64,000 nucleotides of DNA from Amycolatopsis alkalitolerans (GCF_006152065.1 NZ_VDFW01000009.1:124001-188000); one strand, 5' to 3'; positions 8,330 to 17,312 are shown, numbered from the stretch's first letter. Numbers and translations: made by a program. Notes: a model not told the origin generated them from the sequence alone.

Positions 8330-10966
8330 CTACTGATCAGGCTGCGGTCCGCCGGTGGCCTTACTGCCGCTGGCCTGCGTGTCCGGCGAAGTCGGCGGTG
8401 GGGTGCTGCCCGGCAACGGAGTGTTCTCGATGAGCGCCTGGAAGATCGCCTTCGCCTTGCTTTCGATCAGCACCTCGTTACCGCGCGAGTTCGCCTCGCC
8501 GGTCGTCGGAATGGTCATGAAGGCGACCGTGGACGGATCGAGACCCTTCATCGACTGCGCGAGCGTGAGCATCTGGTCGACCCCGATATTCTCGCCGAAG
8601 GTCGCCTTGGCGAAGGCGGTCACGAAACCCGACAGCTGTGCCGGGCTGGTGAGCACGCCGCGCGACATGACCTTCTTCATCAGCGCGCCGATGAACTCCT
8701 GCTGGCGTTTGATGCGGCCGTAGTCCGAGGTCGGGTCGCCGATCACATGGCGGGCGCGGACGAAACTGAGCGCCTGGTTGCCGGAGATCGTCACGTCCCC
8801 GGTCTGCGAAATGACCATGCCGAGCACCGTGTCCTTGATCGGCTTGTCGATGTGCACGGTCACGCCCTGCACCGCGTCGACCATGTCCTTGAACCCGCCG
8901 AAGTCGATGCCGACGAAGTGGTTGATCTTCATCCCGGTTTCCTGCTGCACCCATTTGGTGAGGCAGCGCGGACCGCCGATGGCGTACGCGGTGTTGAGCT
9001 TGACCTTCGTCTCGGCCGGGACGACATCGCTCGAGTAGTTGCCCGTGCCCACGTCGAAACGTTCGCAAGCGGGACGGGAGATTTCGAGGTCACGCGGGAA
9101 CGAAATGACCACGGCGCGTTTCCGGTCGGCCGGAATGTGGGCGAGCATCACCGTGTCCGAACGGGCGCCCTGGACCTCGTTCGCATTGCCGACGTTTTCC
9201 CCGGCGGTCGCGCCGACGCGGGTGTCGGAACCGGCGATGAGGAAGTTCTCGTCGCCGAGTTGGGCCGGCGCGTCCTGGATGTCGGCCGAGTTCTCGTCGA
9301 GCGCGGCGATCTGCGTGAACTTGCTGTTGAACCACGTCTTCGTCCCCCACGCGGCGCCGGTGCCGAGGAACACGAGCACGGCGAGCACGATCAGCGTGAT
9401 CCGTCCAATGCGGACGGTCCGTTCGCTGTGCCGCTGCTTCTTTTCCTGCAACCGGGTCTGCGGCGGGGCGACGAGCCGCGTGGGCTCGGCCTCCTCCTCG
9501 GCGGCCGGCGCCCGCGCGGGGAGGACGACTCGCTGGAGCCTGGTGCGGGTCTGCTCGAGCAACTGGACGGGGCGGGCGGTCAGCTTTTCCAGGCGCTGCT
9601 TGCGTTTCGCCTCTTCGGCCTGGAGCTCGTCGTGGGCCGCCGAGAACCGGGCTAGCGAATGGTCGATCTTGCGGCGCACCTTGGTGCTGTCGTCGATCGG
9701 CTCCATCTCGTCGGTCATCGTCAGCCGGTCCTCCGGCTTGACGACACGAGGCGCGCCGGACCGTGCTTGCGCGGTGGCGTTCGCTTCGTCGGCGGCTCCC
9801 GGCCAGTTGGCTTCGGACGACTTGGGGGAACGGGCTCCAGGCGCGGGGCGCCGGGCCTCGGGCGGCTTCGGGGCGGGACGGCTCTCCGACGACTCGGGGG
9901 TGTCCGGGCGGCGAGCACCGGGCGGCATCGGCGACGGACGGCTTTCCGACGACTCCGGGGCATCCGCACGACGAGCCCTCGGCGGCATCGGGCCGCGCAG
10001 GGCATCGGGCCCTGTCTGGGGAGGGCGCCGCGGCATCGGCCGTTCGGCGCCGGGCGCGGGAAGGTTCGGCGCGGACCGGCGGCCCTCAGGCTCGCCGGGC
10101 AAGGGGAGGTCGGGGGCCGAGTGGCGGCCATCGGCTTCACCCGCGAGCCGGCGGACAGCGGGCGGCTCGACGGCGAATCGCCGTGACTCGGGCGGCTGCG
10201 CCGCGGCATGGCGCGCAGGCGGTTCGACTCGCCGCGGCTCCTTGGCAGGCGGCTCGGACACCTGGCGTGGGGCCGTGGGTGGCGCCGGCCGGTCGGGCCC
10301 CTCAGGCTTGGCCCGCCTCGGCGGAGCCTGCCGCTCCGAGCCTTCCGGGCCAGCCCACCTGGGCGGCGCCTGCCGCTCCGAACCCTCCGGACTGGCCCAC
10401 CGCCGCTCCGGCGGCGGTTGACGCTCCGAGGTTTCCGGGCTGGCCGACCTCGGCGGGGCTTGCCGCTCCGAACCCTCCGGCTTGGCCCACCGCCGCTCCG
10501 GCGGCGCTTGCCGCTCCGAGCCTTCCGGGCTGGCCGACCTGGGCGGCGCTTGCCGCTCCGAGGTTTCGGGCGCGGACCACCGTGGTTCCGGCGGGACCGG
10601 CGCGGCGTGCCGCGACTCCGTGGCGGGCGGCTCGGGCCTCGCGTGCCGCGATTCGGGCAGATCGGGGACCGCGCGCAACGGCGGGCGGCGCGACGCCGGC
10701 GGTCTGGGCGGCGGGGCCTGGGGCCTTCGCGGCACGGGTGGTTCGGACCGCCGGCCCGCCGGAGGCAGCGAGGGGTGCGGATCCTTCGTGTCGCCGTGCG
10801 AGCCGGGGGCGTCGGTCGGATCGAAGGTGGGGCGGATTCCGGTGTGCTGTGCCAGCACGTCCGACACGCTGATCCCGCCATGGGTGTCGATCGAGCGACG
10901 TCGGCGGGCACGCGGATGCCCGCCATTGCCACGGGAGCCGGGGCCGGCGGCATGATCGTCTGGCAC
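8330..10966 (-). CDS. LCP-family cell-wall glycopolymer ligase with long repetitive N-terminus
   Basis: LytR-CpsA-Psr protein of 878 residues, about twice the usual length. Residues 1-515 are proline-, arginine- and glutamate-rich and look disordered. One membrane helix (ITLIVLAVLVFLGTGAAWG) lies near residue 520, followed outside the cell by the LCP domain at about 570-775 with NFLIAGSDTR, RSDTVMLAHI, SFPRDLEI and SFVRARH. LCP enzymes transfer lipid-linked polymers such as arabinogalactan or teichoic acid to peptidoglycan. GTG at 10966 is preferred because GGAAGGAG precedes it. The C-terminus ends in a short Pro/Thr-rich tail. Confidence 0.88.
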   Translation of the reverse strand: MPDDHAAGPGSRGNGGHPRARRRRSIDTHGGISVSDVLAQHTGIRPTFDPTDAPGSHGDTKDPHPSLPPAGRRSEPPVPRRPQAPPPRPPASRRPPLRAVPDLPESRHARPEPPATESRHAAPVPPEPRWSAPETSERQAPPRSASPEGSERQAPPERRWAKPEGSERQAPPRSASPETSERQPPPERRWASPEGSERQAPPRWAGPEGSERQAPPRRAKPEGPDRPAPPTAPRQVSEPPAKEPRRVEPPARHAAAQPPESRRFAVEPPAVRRLAGEADGRHSAPDLPLPGEPEGRRSAPNLPAPGAERPMPRRPPQTGPDALRGPMPPRARRADAPESSESRPSPMPPGARRPDTPESSESRPAPKPPEARRPAPGARSPKSSEANWPGAADEANATAQARSGAPRVVKPEDRLTMTDEMEPIDDSTKVRRKIDHSLARFSAAHDELQAEEAKRKQRLEKLTARPVQLLEQTRTRLQRVVLPARAPAAEEEAEPTRLVAPPQTRLQEKKQRHSERTVRIGRITLIVLAVLVFLGTGAAWGTKTWFNSKFTQIAALDENSADIQDAPAQLGDENFLIAGSDTRVGATAGENVGNANEVQGARSDTVMLAHIPADRKRAVVISFPRDLEISRPACERFDVGTGNYSSDVVPAETKVKLNTAYAIGGPRCLTKWVQQETGMKINHFVGIDFGGFKDMVDAVQGVTVHIDKPIKDTVLGMVISQTGDVTISGNQALSFVRARHVIGDPTSDYGRIKRQQEFIGALMKKVMSRGVLTSPAQLSGFVTAFAKATFGENIGVDQMLTLAQSMKGLDPSTVAFMTIPTTGEANSRGNEVLIESKAKAIFQALIENTPLPGSTPPPTSPDTQASGSKATGGPQPDQ
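10283..10578 (-). repeat. In-frame tandem repeat in the LCP gene
   Basis: Seven units of 42-48 nt encode variants of PEGSERQAPP separated by RRWA, RSAS or similar residues; the last is the degenerate GPDRPAPP. Units alternate between a 14-residue and a 16-residue form. The repeat sits in the cytoplasmic N-terminal extension, so copy number could vary between strains without harming the ligase domain. Confidence 0.75.
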
Positions 10967-11173
10967 CCGTGCTCCTTCCAGTCTCTCCAGCAGGCGAAAT
11001 ACCACTCGCAACAGTGATCGCCCCGACGGCGAGCATCGTTATCGTACGGATACTCCCCGTTCTTGACGACACCCTCCCGCGAGTTTTTTCACCTAGCGTG
11101 CGAGAAGTTCACGAGGCCTGCGGCGAACCGAGTGAACCGATCGGTGTGATAAAGAGGAAATATCGTCCGAAAA

Positions 11174-11893
11174 CTACGGACAGTACTCAATTACCCGGGT
11201 GCCCGCGCGGTCCCGGTATGCGACCCGATTGCGCCCCGCGTGCTTGGCGGCGTAGAGCAGATCATCGGCCTCGAGCACCTGGCGGCGGCTGGCGGTCACG
11301 TCGCCCGACTCGTACGCCAGACCCACGCTGATGGTCACCGAAAGCCCGTCGCACAAGGCTGACCAGGGATGTTCGGCGATGCGCGCCCTGGCCAGTTCGG
11401 CGACGCGAACCGCGGCGTCCGGTTGCACCGCGGGCAGTACCAGCATGAACTCCTCGCCACCGTAGCGCGCACAGAACGCGTGTGACGGGAGGCCCTCCCG
11501 CAGCAGCGCGGCGACCCGCCGCAGCACCTGATCACCGACGATATGACCGAATGTGTCATTCACATTCTTGAACAGATCGATGTCGGCGAGTGCGACCGCG
11601 AGCGGTTTGCGCGCGTCCGAAAGCAGATCGTCCAGCCGCCGGTCGAGATATCGCCGGTTGTACACCGTGGTGAGCGCGTCGCGCAGGCTCTCTTCGCGCG
11701 CTTCGGCCCGCTCGCGGCGTAGACGGTCCACCTCGCGTCGCAACTGCTCGGGAATCGACGGCTCGGCGCGGGCCAGGTCGAGGGCGACCCGCAGATGTTC
11801 GTACGCGCGGCGCCAGTCCCCCTGTGACGCGAGCGCACCGGCGATCGACTCGTGCAGGCTTGCCTCGTCCGGGGCGACCTGCTTCGGCGTCAC
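11174..11893 (-). CDS. Soluble GGDEF protein (probable diguanylate cyclase)
   Basis: A 239-residue protein with no membrane segment. Residues 10-60 form a TPR-like helical pair (ASLHESIAGALASQGDWRRAYEHLRVAL), followed by a coiled coil and a GGDEF domain with NRRYLDRRLDDLL, DIDLFKNVNDTFGH and the active loop RYGGEEF. The loop is intact, so c-di-GMP synthesis is likely. No RxxD inhibitory site is seen just upstream of it. The GTG at 11893 was chosen because GGAGG lies 7 nt upstream; a TTG at 11980 would extend the frame but has no ribosome site. Confidence 0.8.
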   Translation of the reverse strand: MTPKQVAPDEASLHESIAGALASQGDWRRAYEHLRVALDLARAEPSIPEQLRREVDRLRRERAEAREESLRDALTTVYNRRYLDRRLDDLLSDARKPLAVALADIDLFKNVNDTFGHIVGDQVLRRVAALLREGLPSHAFCARYGGEEFMLVLPAVQPDAAVRVAELARARIAEHPWSALCDGLSVTISVGLAYESGDVTASRRQVLEADDLLYAAKHAGRNRVAYRDRAGTRVIEYCP

Positions 11894-12209
11894 CGTATCC
11901 ACCTCCGTCACCCAGTTCTTGTCGTCTACATAGAGGCGCGGCTTGAGTGGGAGGTACAGGCAAACATGAATATCGCTCAACCGGACGACGAGATGGTGGC
12001 TCTACGTATTCGCCGCTGCGACAGACGAGGGCGTGTCACGACCACGCGCACACCTGCGATGACCGCCCGCAAGCAGGCAAAATCCTTGCTGCAAAAGGAA
12101 AATTACAAGAGACGGTGACTTCGTGTGAAAAGCTGACGAGCACACGGCGGAACAATTGATTGCCCGTGAAGCGAATGCGGTGCGTGACTTCGGCGACCGA
12201 GAAAGGGTA
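11894..12209. other. Long intergenic region upstream of the GGDEF gene
   Basis: About 315 bp without a convincing gene. It is lower in GC than its neighbours, notably 12065-12165, and probably carries the promoter of the leftward GGDEF gene. Short open frames exist but none has both a ribosome site and actinomycete codon usage. No known riboswitch was recognised. Confidence 0.5.
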
Positions 12210-12247
12210 CCGGCATGCGGCCCAATTCGGGTTGGGCCGCATGCCGG
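12210..12247 (-). terminator. Strong hairpin after the 5'-nucleotidase gene
   Basis: A perfect 16-bp inverted repeat (arm CCGGCATGCGGCCCAA) with a 6-nt loop starts 8 nt past the nucleotidase stop. On the minus strand it is followed by TACCCTTTCTC, a short pyrimidine-rich tail, so it fits an intrinsic terminator. Confidence 0.75.
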
Positions 12248-12255
12248 AAGGAGGA

Positions 12256-13956
12256 CTACGGCAACGCGGTGATGCGGTCGGCGGGCGGCGGCGCGATTCC
12301 GGGATGCGCGCCCAGATACGCGATCAGCGCGTCGAGGTCGACCGGCCCACCGGCGAGGTCGGTGCCCTTGGTGAACTCGGTGAAACCGTCCCCGCCCGCG
12401 GCGAGGAAGTTGTTCACGGACACGCGATAGGTGCCGCCCGGGTCGACGGGCGCCCCGGCGACGGTGATGTCCGAGACGCGCGAACCGATCGGCGCCGAGG
12501 CCGAGTACGTGTAGTGCAACGTCGAGGAGATCTGCAGGATCCGCGTCGTGCTCGCGGTCCATTGCTGCTCCAGCACGTTCTTCAGGTTCGCCCCGGTCAG
12601 CGTGATGGTCTGCATGATGTTCGAGAAGGGCTGGACGGTGAACGCCTCGCCGTAGGTCACCACGCCGTCGCCCTCGCCGTTCGGCGAGGAAGCGTACGTC
12701 AGGTCGGCGCGGATCCCGCCCGGGTTGGTGATCGCGAGCTGCGCGCCGTTCGCCGTGGTGCCTTCGAGTTGCGCGTCCGCGATCACGTCGCCGAGCGTTG
12801 ATTCGCCCGAAGCCGCACCGGCGGCCTTGAGGTCCGCGGTGATCGTGCCGACCTTTTCGTTCGCGATCGGCGCGGACTTCGTCTTGGCCTCGTCGACCAG
12901 TTTCTGCACCGCCGGATCCGGGGGGACGTCGCGGGTGACGATCTCGTTGTGCGCGATCGTCGCCGAGCGCACCACGTCACGTGTCCGCCGGTCGATCTTC
13001 AGATCGACGACCGACAGCAGCCGCCCGAAGGACGCGCCCTGGACGACCGGGCGCGGATTCCCGGCCGGGTCGTCGATCACGCAGTTGTACTGCTGGTGGC
13101 TGTGCCCGGTGAAGATCGCGTCGACGCTCGACGACACGGCCTTGGCGATCCGGGTCGCCGGGCCGGGCGTGACGTTGCAGTCGTCAGGGCCGCCGGCACC
13201 GGTGTTGTCGCCCTGGTGCAGCAGCACGACCTGCGACCGCACGCCCATCCGGTCGAGCCAGCCGGATGTCCGGTTGATCGCCTCGACCTCGTCACCGAAC
13301 TTCAGCCCCTCGATCGCGCTCGGGGTGACGACGGTCGGCAGATCCTCCAGCGTCGCGCCGATGATCCCGATCGGCACCCCGCCGGAGTACTTGACCGTGA
13401 ACGGCAGGAGCGCCGGCGCACCGTTCTCGAAGGAGACATTGCTGCCCAGGAACGGGAAGTCCGCGCCGGCGAAGGAACCTTCGAACTGGCAGCCGTCCAC
13501 CGGGTGGCAGCCGCCGTCCTGCATGCGCCGCAACTCCCGGTACCCCTCGTCGAACTCGTGGTTTCCGACGACCGAGGCCCGCACGCCGATCTCGTTGAGG
13601 AAGTCGATCGTCGGCTCGTCGTGGAACAGCGCCGAGGTCAGCGGGGACGCGCCCACGTTGTCTCCGGCGGAGAGCACCAGCGAGTCGCGGACCTGCGACT
13701 CCAGTTGCTTGACGTGCGTCGCGAGATACGCGGCGCCGCCGGCGTCCACCGTCGTGCCGTCGGACAAGGTGATCCGGCCCGAAGAGCCCGATGGGGGCTC
13801 GAGGTTGCCGTGGAAGTCGTTGAACGTGATCAGCCGGACGTCCGTGGTCGGACCGGTCCGCTGCGCTGACGCCGGCGCGGCGGTGACCGCGACGGCAGCG
13901 AGCGCCGCGGCCGTGACCACTACAGTGCGACGCCACACGCGGGGCGAAATCGTCAT
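12256..13956 (-). CDS. Secreted 5'-nucleotidase / UshA-like metallophosphatase
   Basis: Exported protein of 566 residues. The signal peptide runs to about residue 31 (PASA cleavage) and contains RVWRR before the hydrophobic core, so Sec or Tat export is possible. The N-terminal metallophosphoesterase domain has all metal ligands: FNDFHGN, SAGDNVGASP, GNHEFDEG and GHSHQQ. The C-terminal 5'-nucleotidase domain follows (ITNPGGIRADL, YGEAFTVQPFSN, VSVNNFLAAGGDGF). It likely releases phosphate from extracellular nucleotides, in keeping with the phosphate genes nearby. The ATG has GGAGG at good distance; a longer frame to 14103 lacks a signal peptide. Confidence 0.9.
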   Translation of the reverse strand: MTISPRVWRRTVVVTAAALAAVAVTAAPASAQRTGPTTDVRLITFNDFHGNLEPPSGSSGRITLSDGTTVDAGGAAYLATHVKQLESQVRDSLVLSAGDNVGASPLTSALFHDEPTIDFLNEIGVRASVVGNHEFDEGYRELRRMQDGGCHPVDGCQFEGSFAGADFPFLGSNVSFENGAPALLPFTVKYSGGVPIGIIGATLEDLPTVVTPSAIEGLKFGDEVEAINRTSGWLDRMGVRSQVVLLHQGDNTGAGGPDDCNVTPGPATRIAKAVSSSVDAIFTGHSHQQYNCVIDDPAGNPRPVVQGASFGRLLSVVDLKIDRRTRDVVRSATIAHNEIVTRDVPPDPAVQKLVDEAKTKSAPIANEKVGTITADLKAAGAASGESTLGDVIADAQLEGTTANGAQLAITNPGGIRADLTYASSPNGEGDGVVTYGEAFTVQPFSNIMQTITLTGANLKNVLEQQWTASTTRILQISSTLHYTYSASAPIGSRVSDITVAGAPVDPGGTYRVSVNNFLAAGGDGFTEFTKGTDLAGGPVDLDALIAYLGAHPGIAPPPADRITALP

Positions 13957-14144
13957 ATTCCCTCCAGAAGGCGCATAACGTCTGGATCTTGCCGGGATGC
14001 CGCGGTGGCTGACCAGGGCCGATCGGCGGAAGCTCTCGTGAACGTCCGGTGCCCGGCCATCCCGGCCATCTGGCCGATGCCGGCGAGGCCGGTCAGGCCG
14101 CACGGCCGATCCGGCCGCAGGGGTTCAGACCATACGGTCGACTC

Positions 14145-14774
14145 ATGAAATCACCGCAGGTCACAGCGCTGGCAACGGGAATCGTCGTATTCCTCGCGAT
14201 CTGGGCGACGGTGCTCGTCCCGCAACTCGTGCTGCACCGGGCGCGGTTCGGGCGCATCGTCCCCGGGCGAGTGGTGCGGACCGCCGCGGTGCTGTGCTAC
14301 GCCTGCCTCGGGCTGGCAGTGGTGTTCCTGCCGTTGCCCGGACCTCGCACCCGGCCACTGGTGCAGACCATTCAACTGGTGCCGTTCCAGTGGATCACCG
14401 ACGTGCGCACCGACGCCGCCGGCCCTGGCCTGCTCAACGCGTTGACGACGACGGCGTTCGAGCAGATGGCCTTGAACGTGCTGCTCTTCGTGCCGCTGGG
14501 CATCTTCGCCCGGGTGCTGTGGCGGCGCGGTCTCGTCGGGACGACGCTGCTGGGCTTCGCGGTGTCGCTGTGCGTCGAGGTCACTCAACTGACGGCGAAC
14601 TGGGGCACCGCGCCGTTCCAGTACCGGATCTTCGACGTGGACGACCTGATCACCAACACCAGCGGCGCCGCGCTCGGCTGGATCGCCGGCGCGCTCTACC
14701 TCGCTCTGCGGAAATCAGCGGTGCGTACGCAGCCGATGCGGCGCGAGCGGATCGACCTCACCGAGGCGCGCTAG
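14145..14774 (+). CDS. VanZ-like membrane protein
   Basis: A 209-residue protein with four or five membrane helices and the VanZ pattern NVLLFVPLGIFARVLWRR followed by SLCVEVTQLTANWG and FDVDDLITNTSGAALGWIAG. VanZ-family proteins are associated with low-level teicoplanin resistance or envelope functions, but most actinobacterial members have no known role. The ATG at 14145 was preferred over an upstream frame start at 14049 because the protein then begins close to the first helix. The region just upstream is unusually rich in CGGCC. Confidence 0.8.
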   Translation: MKSPQVTALATGIVVFLAIWATVLVPQLVLHRARFGRIVPGRVVRTAAVLCYACLGLAVVFLPLPGPRTRPLVQTIQLVPFQWITDVRTDAAGPGLLNALTTTAFEQMALNVLLFVPLGIFARVLWRRGLVGTTLLGFAVSLCVEVTQLTANWGTAPFQYRIFDVDDLITNTSGAALGWIAGALYLALRKSAVRTQPMRRERIDLTEAR

Positions 14775-14891
14775 GCGCGCGGCCCTTCGCACGGCCTCCC
14801 GGCGCGCGGCTCTGCGGTCCTCGATGGCCACCACTGCCGTGGCGGCCGCGAAGAACAGCACTACGAGGCCGAGGACGATCGCGAGTTCCAC
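14715..14891 (-). CDS. Possible small membrane protein (58 aa)
   Basis: Frame starting with GTG at 14891, preceded by AAGGGAGG, encoding one hydrophobic helix (LAIVLGLVVLFFAAATAVVA) followed by an Arg-rich cytoplasmic tail. It overlaps the end of the convergent VanZ gene by 60 bp. Its hydrophobic-then-basic layout and ribosome site support translation; no family is recognised, and it could be spurious. Confidence 0.4.
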   Translation of the reverse strand: MELAIVLGLVVLFFAAATAVVAIEDRRAARREAVRRAARLARLGEVDPLAPHRLRTHR

Positions 14892-14961
14892 GCCGCCTCC
14901 CTTGGCGTCGTCCTTGTGTGGCAGATCACAGAGCGTACGCCTGATATGTGCGTCGTGCCAC

Positions 14962-15618
14962 CTACAACCCGGACACCGCGGAGAACCAGGTGTGGTCCGT
15001 TGACAGGAATCGGCCGAACCTGAGCCCGGCCCCGGCCAGCAGCGCCTCGAGTCGTGGCTGGTCGAGGCGCCGCGCGGTGAAATGCCGAGCCCAGACGGCA
15101 CCGCGGGCCGCGTACCGGACGGTCGCGCGGAGAAGGTCGGCCTCGCGCGAAATTCCGGACAGGCGGATCTCGACCTCGCCGAGCCGGCCGCCGCCGTCAT
15201 CGACCGTGTCGAACCACTCGGGCGGATGCCATTCGACGATCGCCCGGCCACCGGGCGCGAGATGCCGCGCGACGGCGGCCAGGACAGGAGCGCTGTCCGG
15301 CGCGTTGACGAGATGGCTCGCCAGGAGAACGGCAGCGAAGCGCCGATCCAGCTGCAGGTCCTCGATTCGGGAGCACACCTTCGCCGCCCGGACCCGCGCC
15401 AGCATCGCGGGCGAATCGTCGACCGCGGTGACCGGATGTCCGAGCGCCATCAGCGCGTGCGCGATCCGGCCCGTACCGCAGCCGAGGTCGAGCACCGCCG
15501 CGCCGGCGGGGATGGCGGCATGCACGATCTCCGCTTCGCCGGCCGGAGGGAGCAGCCGGTAAACCTCGACGGGGCTGCCGTCCGCGGTGGTCATTCCGCC
15601 AGGATGCCAGGCTCGCAT
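14962..15618 (-). CDS. Class I SAM-dependent methyltransferase
   Basis: A 218-residue protein with the Rossmann methyltransferase motifs: AAVLDLGCGTGRIAHAL (motif I, SAM-binding), VTAVDDSPAML, and LLASHLVNAPD. The substrate cannot be told from the sequence. ATG at 15618 is used; a second ATG at 15594 (MTTADGSPVEVYRLL) is nearly as good and neither has a strong ribosome site. It is divergent from mug with only 18 bp between the proposed starts, which slightly favours the shorter form. Confidence 0.8.
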   Translation of the reverse strand: MRAWHPGGMTTADGSPVEVYRLLPPAGEAEIVHAAIPAGAAVLDLGCGTGRIAHALMALGHPVTAVDDSPAMLARVRAAKVCSRIEDLQLDRRFAAVLLASHLVNAPDSAPVLAAVARHLAPGGRAIVEWHPPEWFDTVDDGGGRLGEVEIRLSGISREADLLRATVRYAARGAVWARHFTARRLDQPRLEALLAGAGLRFGRFLSTDHTWFSAVSGL

Positions 15619-15636
15619 GGTTGGATCCGGGTGCTC

Positions 15637-16191
15637 ATGACTCCCATCCGGCCCACCAAGGCGCAGCTCGCGGCGGCGAGCGGGGCGACGATCCCCGACG
15701 TCATCGCGCCCGGCCTGCGGGTGCTGTTCTGCGGCATCAACCCGGGGCTCTACTCCGGCGCCACCGGGTATCACTTCGCCCGCCCCGGCAACCGGTTCTG
15801 GCCCGCGCTGCACGCGGCCGGCTTCACGCCGCACCGTCTCGATCCGAGCGAGCAGGACGAACTCACCGGTTACGGCCTCGGCATCACGAACCTCGTCGCA
15901 CGGGCGACCGCCCGCGCCGACGAGCTGACCGACGCCGAGCTGCGCGACGGCGCGCAGATTCTCACTCGCAAGATCGAGCGCTACCGGCCGCGTTGCCTCG
16001 CGGTCGTCGGCATCACCGCCTACCGCACGGCGTTCGGCCGGCCCAAGGCCACGATCGGTGCGCAGCCGGCTTCGATCGGTGAAACAGCGGTTTGGGCGCT
16101 GCCGAATCCGAGCGGTCTCAACGCCCACTGGACCCCCGCGACACTCGCACAGGTGTTCGCCTCACTGCGCGAAAAATTCTACTCAGAGTAG
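15637..16191 (+). CDS. mug: G/U mismatch-specific DNA glycosylase
   Basis: Mug/TDG-family uracil-DNA glycosylase, 184 residues. The catalytic-pocket motif GINPGLYSGATGYHFARPGNRFW is present at about residue 30, and the DNA-wedge motif NPSGLNAHW near the C-terminus. It removes uracil or alkylated cytosine paired with guanine, useful in a high-GC genome exposed to cytosine deamination. Start ATG at 15637; the frame is open far upstream but that part lies antisense to the methyltransferase gene. Confidence 0.9.
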   Translation: MTPIRPTKAQLAAASGATIPDVIAPGLRVLFCGINPGLYSGATGYHFARPGNRFWPALHAAGFTPHRLDPSEQDELTGYGLGITNLVARATARADELTDAELRDGAQILTRKIERYRPRCLAVVGITAYRTAFGRPKATIGAQPASIGETAVWALPNPSGLNAHWTPATLAQVFASLREKFYSE

Positions 16192-16389
16192 TACGTAACT
16201 CAGCTGGGTGAACCCGCGTCACAGGCGCCGGTCTGGCAACTCCCACAATCGACGACGAGTCAGGCCAGCACCGGTCCCAGCAGGGGGGATTGGATCGTGT
16301 AGCCCGGGACCTGGACGGATGACCGAGGGGCGCGGCACCGTCCGAGCCGGGTACACGGCGGCGCTGACGGTGTGAGACGGAGTATTCTG

Positions 16390-17181
16390 ATGACGCGCAG
16401 TAACGAGCCAGCCCGAGCGCCACAGGGCTCTCCACCGGCCCGCAGCCTCGGGGTCGCGGCCGTCGACCCGGTGCCGTTCTGCCGTGAAGGACTTTCCGCG
16501 ATCGTTCACCGCACCCCCGGCCTGCACTGGGCCGGGCACGCCGGCAACCCCCATGCCGCCCTGCAGCTCGCCGAACAGGTGCATCCCGACGTCCTCCTGC
16601 TCGACTCCGGCCTCGATCCGAACGGGCACCTGGCCAAACTCCTCGTCAGCGGTGACCCAGAGCTGCTGGTCGTCCTGCTCGTCCGCGAGGTCCACCGGAC
16701 CGCGGCCTTCCTCCAGACCGCGACTCTGGCCGGCGTCCACGGCGCGCTGCCCCGCACGGCGGAAGCGCGCCGGCTGGTCGAGGCGATCCGGCGGGTGCAC
16801 CTCGACCGCCGCTACGTCGACCCCGCACTGGCGCCACTGGTTACCCAGCAGCGCCAGAGCCCGCGGCCGGGCGAGCCCGTCGTCGCCACCCGCCGACCGC
16901 GGATGCCCCTGTCCCGGCGCGAGTTCCAGGTGCTGCAACTGGTCGCCGAAGGCCTGGAGAACGCCGCGATCGCGAAAATCCTGTACCTGTCGGTCGAAAC
17001 CGTGCGTACCCACGTGAAGAGCATCCTGCGCAAGCTCTCCGCGCGTGATCGCACGCACGCCGTCACGATCGCGTTCCGTGGCGGCATCCTCATCACCCAG
17101 CCCGAGGACTCTCCGGAGCGGGGAACGCCTGGTCAGACCCCATTTCCTCCGTCTGGCTCCGCCGAGCGCCACGCACGCTGA
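16390..17181 (+). CDS. LuxR/NarL-type regulator with degenerate receiver
   Basis: A 263-residue protein with a receiver-like N-terminus (residues 20-140) and a LuxR helix-turn-helix at about 175-235 (LSRREFQVLQLVAEGLENAAIAKILYLSVETVRTHVKSILRKL). The phosphoacceptor Asp may be kept in VLLLDSGLD, but the acidic pair is reduced to VDP and the conserved Lys is replaced by Arg (ALPRT), so phosphorylation-independent action is likely. No kinase is adjacent. ATG at 16390 has ACGGAG 7 nt upstream. The 198 bp before it hold nothing recognisable. Confidence 0.82.
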   Translation: MTRSNEPARAPQGSPPARSLGVAAVDPVPFCREGLSAIVHRTPGLHWAGHAGNPHAALQLAEQVHPDVLLLDSGLDPNGHLAKLLVSGDPELLVVLLVREVHRTAAFLQTATLAGVHGALPRTAEARRLVEAIRRVHLDRRYVDPALAPLVTQQRQSPRPGEPVVATRRPRMPLSRREFQVLQLVAEGLENAAIAKILYLSVETVRTHVKSILRKLSARDRTHAVTIAFRGGILITQPEDSPERGTPGQTPFPPSGSAERHAR

Positions 17182-17224
17182 ACGGTGATTTCGGATCACA
17201 ACCGGATGGTTCCCCTTGCTGCGG

Positions 17225-17238
17225 TTACCAGAGGGTAA
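17225..17238. promoter_or_regulatory. Palindrome 1 upstream of fadE5
   Basis: TTACC-AGAG-GGTAA, a perfect inverted repeat of 5 bp arms, 75 nt before the fadE5 start. It has the same TACY-N4-RGTA layout as the next site and as the palindrome between fabG4 and fadA2. Probable operator of a TetR-family fatty-acid regulator; the regulator is inferred. Confidence 0.5.
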
Positions 17239-17248
17239 TATCCTGATG

Positions 17249-17263
17249 TTACCGGCCAGTAGG
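17249..17263. promoter_or_regulatory. Palindrome 2 upstream of fadE5
   Basis: TTACC-GGCC-AGTAGG, an imperfect palindrome 24 bp downstream of palindrome 1. Its reverse complement reads CCTACT-GGCC-GGTAA, sharing CCTACT-N4-RGTA with the 29138-29157 site. Confidence 0.5.
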
Positions 17264-17312
17264 GGACCAGCATGCGCCCAGCCGGAAGACCGACACCCAA
17301 CGGAGCGACGAC

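Noticed and set aside
12000..12200. Riboswitch upstream of the GGDEF gene
   Set aside because: No conserved core of the c-di-GMP, c-di-AMP or other known classes could be recognised.
13975..14135. Dense CGGCC/GGCCG words upstream of vanZ
   Set aside because: No consistent unit or period could be defined; it looks like GC-rich drift rather than a true repeat array.
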